This document shows, piece after piece, positions 50,177 through 57,536 of a stretch of 64,000 bases of DNA (position 1 is the stretch's first letter; each line of letters begins with the position of its first letter). The notes under the pieces are model-generated. The model was not told where the DNA came from and did no database searches. It saw only the letters and a program-made list of their open reading frames with translations. This DNA is from G965279355 sp965279355 (lineage in GTDB: Bacteria > Pseudomonadota > Alphaproteobacteria > CACIAM-22H2): NCBI GenBank assembly GCA_965279355.1, contig OZ257155.1:310001-374000 (forward strand), in the 5' to 3' direction. A program made the position numbers and the translations under genes.

Positions 50177-52708
50177 TCAGCCCCGGAGGGGATTGCGCCA
50201 GAATGGTTTCGCAAATTCCAGGATCAGAATGGTGAAAGCAGCGGCGCCCAGACTGACGGCCACCCCCTTGATGTCAACTGGTCCCAGCGAGAAGAGGGAC
50301 TGCGCCGGTGGCCAGGTGGTCACCAGGGCCAACAGGGAAAGGGCGATTGCGGTGCACAGCCAGAGCGCGCGATTTCGGACATCGATAAAGGCGCTGAGCC
50401 GCGCGCTGAAGGACCGGTTCACAAAAACCAGGGCAATGTTGACGACAACGAGCGACACAAATGCCAACGATCTGACTTCGTTGTCGGTCAAGCCCTGCGA
50501 CACCGCCCATACATATGTCGCAGCCACCATAAGAAATGCGGCAAATCCCTGGACCAGGCTCCAGCCGATGAGGGCGGGTGAAAAGATCGGGCTGTCGGGC
50601 GCGCGAGGCGGGCGCCGCATGACATCGTCTTCTTCTTTTTCGGCCTCGAAGACGATCGAACACATGGGATCGATGACCATCTCCAGAAAAGCGATATGAA
50701 CCGGCGTCAGGACCATCGGCCATCCCAGCGCGAGAGGCAGCAGCGCCAGGCCGGCGATCGGGACGTGAACGGCAAGGATATAACCCATCGCCTTGCGCAG
50801 ATTGTCGTAGATACGCCGGCCCAGCCGGATGGTGCGCACGATCGACGCAAAATCGTCATCGAGCAGAACGATGGATGAGGCTTCACGGGCGACATCGGTG
50901 CCGCGTCCACCCATGGCAACCCCGATATGGGCAGCCTTGAGAGATGGCGCGTCATTTACGCCGTCGCCTGTCATTCCGACAATCTCGCCATTGGCTTTCA
51001 GCGCATTGACGATACGAAGCTTCTGTTCCGGCATGATGCGGGCGAACACGCTGGCCGTGCGGAGGCTGGCGGCGAGTTGACGGTCGTCCATCCGGCTCAG
51101 GTCTTCGCCGGAAATCACCGTCGTGTTGCTGATGCCGGCCTGTCCGGCGATTGCCTTGGCCGTCACGGGGTAATCGCCGGTGATCATGATCACCCGGATG
51201 CCGGCGGAACGACATTCTTCGATGGCGACGGGGACTGTTTTCCGTAAAGGATCCGTGAGGCCGACGAGCCCCAGGAATTCGAATTCAAACGCGCTCTGTT
51301 GTTCGGGAAGGGGCCCGGAATGGGTCGCCTCGGCAACGGCAAGCACGCGCATGCCGCGAACGGCCATCTCGTCGGCGGCTCTTTGAACGGATGTCAGCGC
51401 ATCTTTATCGAGACGGCAGAGACGGCCGATTGCTTCGGGGGCTCCCTTGGCGGCGATCACCCGAGCCGCGCGGCCGTCATCCTCCCAGACATGCGTCATG
51501 GCCAGCAGTGCCGGGCTCAAACCGTATTCTTTCGCCAGACGGATACCGGCCGGCGGCGGCTCTTCGAGGTCGATGCCAAGCTGATGAAACGCCTTTTCCA
51601 TCGGATCGAAGGGGTTTTGTTTGCTTGCAAGGATGCCGGATTTCAGCGTGCGACGGATTGCGGGATCGAGCGGGCCGTTATTCCCGGAGGCCGGACGAAA
51701 ACTGCCGCCGTTCGTCCAGATTTCACCGATCGTCATCCGGTTCTCGGTCAGCGTGCCGGTCTTGTCGGTGCAAAGCACGGTGGCCGCGCCAAGTGTCTCT
51801 ATCGCCGCCGCGCGGCGTGTCAGCACTTTGGCGCGCGAAATGCGCCATGCTCCCATGGCCATGAAGACGTTGAGAACAAGGGGAAATTCCTCCGGCAGCA
51901 TGGACATGCTGAGGGCGATGCCGCCCAGCAACGCGGCCAGCCAGTCGCCACGCAAGATGCCGTAGAGAAGAATCGCCACGACGCTCAGGATGATCCCGAC
52001 AACGCCGAAATATCGAACGAGCTTCCGCGTCTGGACAACCAGACGGGCCGGCTCGGTGTCGATTTTCTGAAGCGTGACGCCGATCTTGCCGATTTCAGTG
52101 TGGAAGCCGGTATGGTGAACGCGCGCCATTCCTTGGCCGCTGACCACGAGGGTGCCGGAAAAAAGATAGGGAAGATCATCGCCCCCCGGCCGGCCTTGCC
52201 CCGCATCCGGCTTGTCGGAGGCAATCTTGCGAACGGGAACGGCTTCGCCGGTCAGAAGAGATTCATCCGTCTGGATGTCTGAACCGGCGAGGAGGATGCC
52301 ATCGGCCGGTATGCGGTCGCCTTCGGCGACGATGATGATGTCATCACGGACAACCTCCCGGCCGGGGATTCGTCGCCGTTCTCCGTCACGGATCACCAGC
52401 GCGCGGGGGCTGGTGAGATCCGTGAGGGCTTCGAGAACGCGTTCGGCGCGACTTTCCTGGATGACCGCGATGGATGCGGACGCCGTCGCGAAGATCAGAA
52501 GGACGAGCGCCTCGCCGGGATCACCAAGGGCCAGATAGATCAGGCCTGACACGATCAGCAGTCCGAACATCGGCTCGCGCAGAACATCGACGGCAATGCG
52601 GAGCGGGGTCCTGCGTTTCTGGCGGGGGAGTTCGTTGTACCCCTCGGATTTCAGGCGTCTGTCCGCCTCCGCCTGGGTCAAGCCGGATACGGACGTTCCC
52701 TCGGCCAT
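50177..52708 (-). CDS. Cation-transporting P-type ATPase (P2-type)
   Basis: An 843-aa P-type ATPase with an N-terminal cation-ATPase domain (LTQAEADRRLKSEGYNEL), the TGEAVPV actuator loop, phosphorylated Asp315 in DKTGTLT, GDGVNDAPSLKAAHIGVAMG hinge and six C-terminal helices. Helix 4 reads SMLPEEFPLVL; PEE rather than PEGL leaves the ion unclear (calcium, sodium or proton). The start at 52708, not 52747, avoids overlap with the nuclease gene and has CAGG upstream. Last gene of the CBS-BON / nuclease / ATPase operon. Confidence 0.92.
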   Translation of the reverse strand: MAEGTSVSGLTQAEADRRLKSEGYNELPRQKRRTPLRIAVDVLREPMFGLLIVSGLIYLALGDPGEALVLLIFATASASIAVIQESRAERVLEALTDLTSPRALVIRDGERRRIPGREVVRDDIIIVAEGDRIPADGILLAGSDIQTDESLLTGEAVPVRKIASDKPDAGQGRPGGDDLPYLFSGTLVVSGQGMARVHHTGFHTEIGKIGVTLQKIDTEPARLVVQTRKLVRYFGVVGIILSVVAILLYGILRGDWLAALLGGIALSMSMLPEEFPLVLNVFMAMGAWRISRAKVLTRRAAAIETLGAATVLCTDKTGTLTENRMTIGEIWTNGGSFRPASGNNGPLDPAIRRTLKSGILASKQNPFDPMEKAFHQLGIDLEEPPPAGIRLAKEYGLSPALLAMTHVWEDDGRAARVIAAKGAPEAIGRLCRLDKDALTSVQRAADEMAVRGMRVLAVAEATHSGPLPEQQSAFEFEFLGLVGLTDPLRKTVPVAIEECRSAGIRVIMITGDYPVTAKAIAGQAGISNTTVISGEDLSRMDDRQLAASLRTASVFARIMPEQKLRIVNALKANGEIVGMTGDGVNDAPSLKAAHIGVAMGGRGTDVAREASSIVLLDDDFASIVRTIRLGRRIYDNLRKAMGYILAVHVPIAGLALLPLALGWPMVLTPVHIAFLEMVIDPMCSIVFEAEKEEDDVMRRPPRAPDSPIFSPALIGWSLVQGFAAFLMVAATYVWAVSQGLTDNEVRSLAFVSLVVVNIALVFVNRSFSARLSAFIDVRNRALWLCTAIALSLLALVTTWPPAQSLFSLGPVDIKGVAVSLGAAAFTILILEFAKPFWRNPLRG

Positions 52709-52712
52709 CGGC

Positions 52713-54404
52713 TTACCTGTTCCTGCGCTGTCGGACTTTGGCAGCATTCAGGTCACGTTCGACCAGATGGAGCAACTTTCGCCGGCTCTTGTCATCGCCT
52801 GCTTCGCGCAGCCGGTGCTGGAATTGCAGGGAGAGCCTGGCAAAGTCGTTATGCCAATCCTGGCCTTGCTGCAGGGCTCGCTCCGTTTCCGGGGTTATCC
52901 GGGTTTGATAATCGGCCTTTGCCGTCAACCGCCCGGATCCGGGATGAAGGCGGTACGTCTGATCGATCTGCGGAACAATGACCCGGCGTTTCAGACCGAG
53001 GCCTGCAATCTTTCGGCTTAAAACGTCAACCGCCTCCTGCTCGCCGTGGATGACAAAGACGCCACGGCTGACCGGTTCCCGCGCCTTCAGCCAGGCCAGC
53101 AGTTCCTTGCGGCTGGCATGGCCGGAATAGACATCGAGTTTCCTGATGCGCGCGGCGACGGCGATTTCCTCGCCATGGATACGAACGGACTTCACGCCCG
53201 ATTCCAGCAGGGCTCCCATCGTGCCGGATGCCTGATAGCCCACCAGGAGGACAGTCGCATTGGCGCGCCAGAGATTGTTCTTGAGATGGTAGCGGATGCG
53301 CCCCGCATCGCACATGCCGCTCGCGGCAATGATGATGGCGCCGCCGGTCAGACGGGCGAGGGCGATACTGTCCGTCGCTTCTTCGATGAAACGGATGTTC
53401 GGGGAGCGAAACAGAGCGAAGCCTCCGGAGGATTTCCGCAGGCCCCTTTGGAAGCGTTCGAAAACGGTGGTCGCGCGCACGGCGAGCGGCGAGTCCAAAA
53501 AGACGGGTACACGCGGCACTGTCCCGGCGTTCATCAGGGAAATCAGGTCGCCGAGCAGTTCCTGGGTCCGTTCGACGGCGAAGGCCGGGATGATGAGATT
53601 GCCACCTGCTTTCAACGCCGCCAGAACTTCTCGCTTCAATGCCTGCTGCCGTGCGGAATCGGAGACGGTGGGGCGTTCGCGATCGCCATAAGTCGCTTCG
53701 ACGAAGACATAGTCGAACCCGCGATCCGCCTGCGGACCATGCTGAAGCGCCTTGGCGTCCGGTCCGATATCGCCGGAGAACAGAAGGCGCAGGGGTTTTT
53801 CGGCTCCCGGTAATTCGATCTCGATCGCGATAGAGCAGGACCCGAGAATATGGCCGGCGTCCGAATAGTAAGCCCGAAGGCCCGGCGCAACATCGATCCA
53901 TTCATTGCGGCTGACGCCGGTCAGTTGCGAGAGGCAGGCTTCCGCCTCATCGCGGGTGTAGATCGGCTGAACCGTTTCGCGCCCGCGCCGTGCGTTCCGC
54001 TTGTTCAGGCGCTCGACTTCGCCTTCCTGGATCGCCCCGGAATCCGGGAGGAGCCATTCGAGCAGTGCATTGGTTTCTTCGGTTGCGAAGATGTTTCCCT
54101 TGAAGCCTTTCGCACAGAGCTTCGGGATTAGGCCGGAATGGTCGATATGAGCATGCGTGAGAAGAACGGCCGTGATGTCCCGGGGCGCAAACGGAAACGG
54201 ACGGTAATTTAGCTCCCGCAACAGCTTGGGGCCCTGAAAAAGCCCGCAATCGACCAGAACCCGCCCTTGCGGATAGGTAATGAGAAAACAGGAACCCGTT
54301 ACGGTTCCCGCGGCACCGCAGAAGGTGATGGTGACATTGGATACCTTCTGCGGTGTATGCGAACGCGACGACGGCAAGCGTAATCCGGTGGTTGAAGTAA
54401 GCAT
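52713..54404 (-). CDS. Beta-CASP metallo-beta-lactamase-fold protein (RNase-like)
   Basis: A 563-aa protein. The zinc motifs HAHIDHSG, GHILGS and SGDIGPD are followed by the beta-CASP insert (PAFAVERTQELL) and C-terminal HGEQEAVD. This is the layout of CPSF73/YSH1-like RNases, which occur near stress operons in many proteobacteria. The roughly 90-residue C-terminal tail is helical and charged. Start taken as the ATG at 54404; earlier in-frame starts would overlap the CBS-BON gene. RNA cleavage is inferred from fold. Confidence 0.85.
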   Translation of the reverse strand: MLTSTTGLRLPSSRSHTPQKVSNVTITFCGAAGTVTGSCFLITYPQGRVLVDCGLFQGPKLLRELNYRPFPFAPRDITAVLLTHAHIDHSGLIPKLCAKGFKGNIFATEETNALLEWLLPDSGAIQEGEVERLNKRNARRGRETVQPIYTRDEAEACLSQLTGVSRNEWIDVAPGLRAYYSDAGHILGSCSIAIEIELPGAEKPLRLLFSGDIGPDAKALQHGPQADRGFDYVFVEATYGDRERPTVSDSARQQALKREVLAALKAGGNLIIPAFAVERTQELLGDLISLMNAGTVPRVPVFLDSPLAVRATTVFERFQRGLRKSSGGFALFRSPNIRFIEEATDSIALARLTGGAIIIAASGMCDAGRIRYHLKNNLWRANATVLLVGYQASGTMGALLESGVKSVRIHGEEIAVAARIRKLDVYSGHASRKELLAWLKAREPVSRGVFVIHGEQEAVDVLSRKIAGLGLKRRVIVPQIDQTYRLHPGSGRLTAKADYQTRITPETERALQQGQDWHNDFARLSLQFQHRLREAGDDKSRRKLLHLVERDLNAAKVRQRRNR

Positions 54405-54435
54405 TTCTGTTCGATGCGATCCATGTCCGGCGGGC

Positions 54436-55158
54436 TTAGCGCTTGTTGTTTTCGGCCGGCGGCTCGAGAACAAATCCCGAAATCGGTTCAACCCAGGTCA
54501 GATGGTCTTTTACCGCTTTGACGCCCCGGACGTTTTCAGCGGCGACGCGCAACGCGTTCCGTTCACGATCTTCGGTAATGACACCGCGAAGGTCAACAAT
54601 GCCGTCCTGCACGATGACATTGATGCCGGGGTTTATTTTCCAGGGAAGGGAATCGAGTTCGGCCAGGATTCGTCGCCGGATTGCATTGTCTTCGGCATTG
54701 GCCGGTCCGACTTTGGTCAGGACACCCCCAAGGACATGCACCAGTGTCGCGCGCGTGATCATGCCGAGGACCCGCCGCTCCTCGACAACCGGCACGCGCT
54801 TGATGTTGCGCTTCTGCATGATCTGTACGCATTCATCGAGCGGCGTATGCAATTCGACGGAGATGACATCCGGCGTCATGATGTCTTTCACGCGGCGGCT
54901 GTGCGTCTGCACATATTCGTCCGCGAGTTTTCCCGGTCCGGCGAGAAGCTCCAGCCAGCGGGAGCGCTTGCGGCCGGTGCCGATCTCGGCACGCCGGAGG
55001 AAGTCACCTTCGGTAACGATACCGACCATGTCGCCGACGGCGTTCACGACGGGCAGGCCGCTGATGCGGTTCTGCAGCATCAACCGTATCGCTTCCTGGA
55101 TCGTCGCTTCGGACGAAACGGTGATGACCGTCGGTGTCATGATGTCGGCGGCTTTCAT
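54436..55158 (-). CDS. CBS-pair plus BON domain protein
   Basis: A 240-aa protein: two CBS motifs (IMTPTVITVSSEATIQEAI at residue 6 and IMTPDVISVELHTPLDECV at about 93), then a C-terminal BON domain (INVIVQDGIVDLRGVI). CBS pairs bind adenine nucleotides or SAM, and BON domains contact membranes. AGGAG precedes the ATG at 55158. First gene of the operon with the nuclease and P-type ATPase, under the FNR-type box at 55222. A very similar protein is encoded at 56298. Confidence 0.9.
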   Translation of the reverse strand: MKAADIMTPTVITVSSEATIQEAIRLMLQNRISGLPVVNAVGDMVGIVTEGDFLRRAEIGTGRKRSRWLELLAGPGKLADEYVQTHSRRVKDIMTPDVISVELHTPLDECVQIMQKRNIKRVPVVEERRVLGMITRATLVHVLGGVLTKVGPANAEDNAIRRRILAELDSLPWKINPGINVIVQDGIVDLRGVITEDRERNALRVAAENVRGVKAVKDHLTWVEPISGFVLEPPAENNKR

Positions 55159-55221
55159 GGTCGTTCTCCTCGGACCTGTTGCATTGGCTCGCCATGGAAC
55201 AGGTTGAGCGTGCGACCGGCT

Positions 55222-55235
55222 TTGATCCTCGTCAA
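55222..55235. promoter_or_regulatory. FNR/FixK-type box TTGATCCTCGTCAA
   Basis: TTGAT-N4-GTCAA, 63 bases upstream of the CBS-BON gene start on the minus strand. It is one of two boxes in this divergent intergenic region, each spaced for the gene it faces. Confidence 0.75.
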
Positions 55236-55263
55236 CCGGCGCCGGGTATTTCCGCCCTGGCGT

Positions 55264-55277
55264 TTGATTTAGATCAA
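55264..55277. promoter_or_regulatory. FNR/FixK-type box TTGATTTAGATCAA
   Basis: A perfect TTGAT-N4-ATCAA site, 62 bases upstream of the phasin-like gene on the plus strand. Together with the box at 55222 it makes a double divergent control region. Confidence 0.85.
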
Positions 55278-55339
55278 ACAGCAGGACGTCACCGTGCGGG
55301 ATGATACCCAGTCGCCGATGACGGCATCGAGAGGGAATC

Positions 55340-55717
55340 ATGCGCAATCAAGCTGGCCAGCGGGATGAACAATCTTTGAAAAGCGGCGTCGCCAGCGGGC
55401 CCGAAGTGATGAGCGAGGTTCTGCTGCGGGGCGGCGAGGCGTATATGACTCTGGTCGACGAATGGCAGCGTGAATTGCGGCGTTTCTTCAATGTCCGGCA
55501 GGAATCCGACCGGCGCGCCCAGAGTGCATTTGCCGAGTGCAAGAACCTCGTGGATTTTGTCGGCGTTCAGCAGGCATGGCTGACCACGGCGATGAAGGAC
55601 TACGCGGACGAAATGAACTGGCTGGCACAGATGCCGGCCCGTCTGCTGCAGCAGCGTGTCGATACCTGCGCGACGTGCCTCGCGACCAAGCCTAAGTCTG
55701 CGCAGAAGACCGCTTAA
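55340..55717 (+). CDS. Phasin-like protein
   Basis: A 125-aa soluble protein, mostly amphipathic helix (YMTLVDEWQRELRRFFNVRQ, DFVGVQQAWLTTAMKDYADE), ending with a CATC motif and a polar tail. Helical pattern and length fit the phasin family, which coats polyhydroxyalkanoate granules. No PHA gene is near, and a stress chaperone-like phasin role is equally possible. Starts with GAGGGA upstream and ends in its own terminator. Confidence 0.72.
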   Translation: MRNQAGQRDEQSLKSGVASGPEVMSEVLLRGGEAYMTLVDEWQRELRRFFNVRQESDRRAQSAFAECKNLVDFVGVQQAWLTTAMKDYADEMNWLAQMPARLLQQRVDTCATCLATKPKSAQKTA

Positions 55718-55731
55718 GGTCGGTCTTTTCT
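55706..55731 (+). terminator. Rho-independent terminator of the phasin-like gene
   Basis: AAGACCG (55706-55712) pairs with CGGTCTT (55721-55727) and runs into TTTTC. The stem spans the stop codon. It separates the phasin-like gene from the convergent cytochrome gene. Confidence 0.7.
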
Positions 55732-55732
55732 C

Positions 55733-56065
55733 TCAGTTTCTCAAAGTCATGATGTAGGCGACCAGATCGTCGATCTCCCGCCGGGTCAGGGTGAGATCGG
55801 GCATCGGTCGATGCGGCGTCTGAAGGAAGACGCGTAGCCGCCTTTCGGCCAAGGGTCCGCTTGCAAACGAGGCAAAAGGCGGCGCGCCGTCGACGGCCGG
55901 GCTTCGTTGATTGGCAGCGACGACGTGGCAAGCAGCGCAACTCCGGACGGCCAGCGTACGCCCGCGGTCCGGATCGGCCGGCACAGTCTGTGCCGCCAGC
56001 GGCAATCCCCATCCGATTGCCATCACGATCGTCAGAATGGCATCGATGACTTTAAAGCGGCGCAT
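55733..56065 (-). CDS. Small periplasmic class I cytochrome c
   Basis: A 110-aa protein with a cleavable signal (MRRFKVIDAILTIVMAIGWGLPLAAQ), one haem site CAACH (about residues 43-47), and axial Met in RPMPDLTLTRREIDDLVAYI. It carries electrons in the periplasm, probably to a terminal oxidase or peroxidase under low oxygen. Monocistronic and divergent from the second CBS-BON gene, with the box at 56123 facing it. Confidence 0.9.
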   Translation of the reverse strand: MRRFKVIDAILTIVMAIGWGLPLAAQTVPADPDRGRTLAVRSCAACHVVAANQRSPAVDGAPPFASFASGPLAERRLRVFLQTPHRPMPDLTLTRREIDDLVAYIMTLRN

Positions 56066-56122
56066 GGGTGTCCCGCAAATGAAGCAGATTCCATAACCCT
56101 ATACCGAGTAGAACTCCTGCCT

Positions 56123-56136
56123 TTGATCTGGGTCAA
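56123..56136. promoter_or_regulatory. FNR/FixK-type box TTGATCTGGGTCAA
   Basis: TTGAT-N4-GTCAA, 57 bases upstream of the cytochrome c start on the minus strand. Confidence 0.75.
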
Positions 56137-56190
56137 ACGCCGCCCGTTCATCTCATCAGCATAACGTCCGGAGCGGGTCCCGGGGCTGAT

Positions 56191-56204
56191 TTGACGTGCA
56201 TCAA
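56191..56204. promoter_or_regulatory. FNR/FixK-type box TTGACGTGCATCAA
   Basis: TTGAC-N4-ATCAA, 93 bases upstream of the CBS-BON gene at 56298 on the plus strand. Second box of this divergent region. Confidence 0.72.
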
Positions 56205-56297
56205 ACCGGCCGCCATGCGGCGGTGTCATTCTCTCAAGGCTGGCGTCTTGCCAGATCCACGATTTCAATCGTGCAAAGAGAAGAGAGGAAACCCGCC

Positions 56298-56984
56298 ATG
56301 CGCGCAAGCGACGTCATGACCAAGACCGTCTATACCGTAACGCCGGAAACAACCGTGCGGGACGTCGCCAGGCTTCTTGTCAGGAAGAAGGTCAGCGCGG
56401 TTCCGGTCGTCGACAAGGCGAAGCGGGTGATCGGCATCGTCAGCGAAGGCGATCTGTTGCGCCGGCGCGAGCTCGGCACCGCACCGCGCAGCTCCTGGTG
56501 GCTGGATTTTATCTCCGATTCACGTTCGCAGGCCCGCGATTTCAGAAAGACCCGGGCGACCAAGGCTGGCGATGTGATGGCTCGGCCGGTGACCTCCGTC
56601 GGGCCGGATGCGGATCTCGCTGCCGTTGCAGATATCCTGGATGCGCGTAGCGTGAAGCGCGTTCCAGTCGTCCAGGCCGGGAAGCTGGTGGGTATCATCA
56701 GCCGCGGCGATCTGGTTCGGGCGCTTGCGAAGCAGGCCAAGCCGAAAAAGAGCAAACAGTCTGATGCCACGATCGGCGCCGCCATCCAGCGCCGGCTCCA
56801 GGCGACGAGCTGGACGAACAACTGGTTCATCAACACATCGGTCAGCAAGGGCGCTGTTGAACTGTCAGGCCTGGTGAAGAGCGATGACGAACGCGAAGCG
56901 GTTCGTGTTCTGATCGAGAACGTACCGGGTGTCCGGTCTGTCAAAAACAGGTTGGGCATCAACGGGCGGCTGACCCACATTTAG
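56298..56984 (+). CDS. CBS-pair plus BON domain protein (second copy)
   Basis: A 228-aa paralogue of the protein at 54436: CBS motifs at VMTKTVYTVTPETTVRDV (residue 6) and VMARPVTSVGPDADLAAV (about 94), then a BON domain (WFINTSVSKGAVELSGLV). AAGAGAGGA lies before the ATG at 56298. Followed by a single CBS-pair gene and the Pat-like gene on the same strand, probably one transcript. Confidence 0.9.
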   Translation: MRASDVMTKTVYTVTPETTVRDVARLLVRKKVSAVPVVDKAKRVIGIVSEGDLLRRRELGTAPRSSWWLDFISDSRSQARDFRKTRATKAGDVMARPVTSVGPDADLAAVADILDARSVKRVPVVQAGKLVGIISRGDLVRALAKQAKPKKSKQSDATIGAAIQRRLQATSWTNNWFINTSVSKGAVELSGLVKSDDEREAVRVLIENVPGVRSVKNRLGINGRLTHI

Positions 56985-57025
56985 GGTGTTTGAGCTGCCC
57001 TTTTTGCTGAAAAGTGGAGGTGCCG

Positions 57026-57445
57026 ATGCAAAGGAAGATGGCGGAAATCATCCGCGACCAGAAACCACTTATCCTGTCGCCCGATGCCACAATTCAGGAT
57101 GCCTGCCGGAAGATGAGGGACCGGCGTGTCGGCGCCGTTCTGGTTGCGGGACCGAAACACAATCTGCTTGGTATTTTTACCGGGCGGGATGTCGTCTGCC
57201 GGGTTCTGGCCGACTCTCTGGACCCGTCAACGACCGTTCTGGACACAGTGATGACAAAGAAGCCCGAAACGGTCGCCGCGGATGTGACGGCGATCGAAGC
57301 TTTGCGTCGTATGCAGAATGGCGGCTACCGGCACCTTCCTATCGTCGATCAGGGAAAGGTGATCGGTATCGTCTCGCGCGGTGACTTTCGCGGTCTGGAA
57401 CAGGCGCGTCTGGACGAGGAGACTGGCCTTTGGGAGCGGATTTAG
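57026..57445 (+). CDS. CBS-domain pair protein
   Basis: A 139-aa stand-alone CBS pair (LILSPDATIQDACRKM, then VMTKKPETVAADVTAIEALR and LPIVDQGKVIGIVSRGD). Such proteins sense energy charge by binding adenine nucleotides. GGAGG before the ATG at 57026 sets the start over an upstream GTG. It lies between the CBS-BON gene and the Pat-like ligase/acetyltransferase, and may regulate either. Confidence 0.9.
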   Translation: MQRKMAEIIRDQKPLILSPDATIQDACRKMRDRRVGAVLVAGPKHNLLGIFTGRDVVCRVLADSLDPSTTVLDTVMTKKPETVAADVTAIEALRRMQNGGYRHLPIVDQGKVIGIVSRGDFRGLEQARLDEETGLWERI

Positions 57446-57536
57446 GCCAGCGGTCGTAGCGGGGGTATCTTTCAGGCGTATGATGTGACGGCCGGCCGCT
57501 CGCAATGCGGACGAGCGCCAAAGGCTGATTGCTCCT

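Noticed and set aside
51299..52282. 327-codon plus-strand frame
   Set aside because: Antisense to the P-type ATPase, whose motifs are fully intact.
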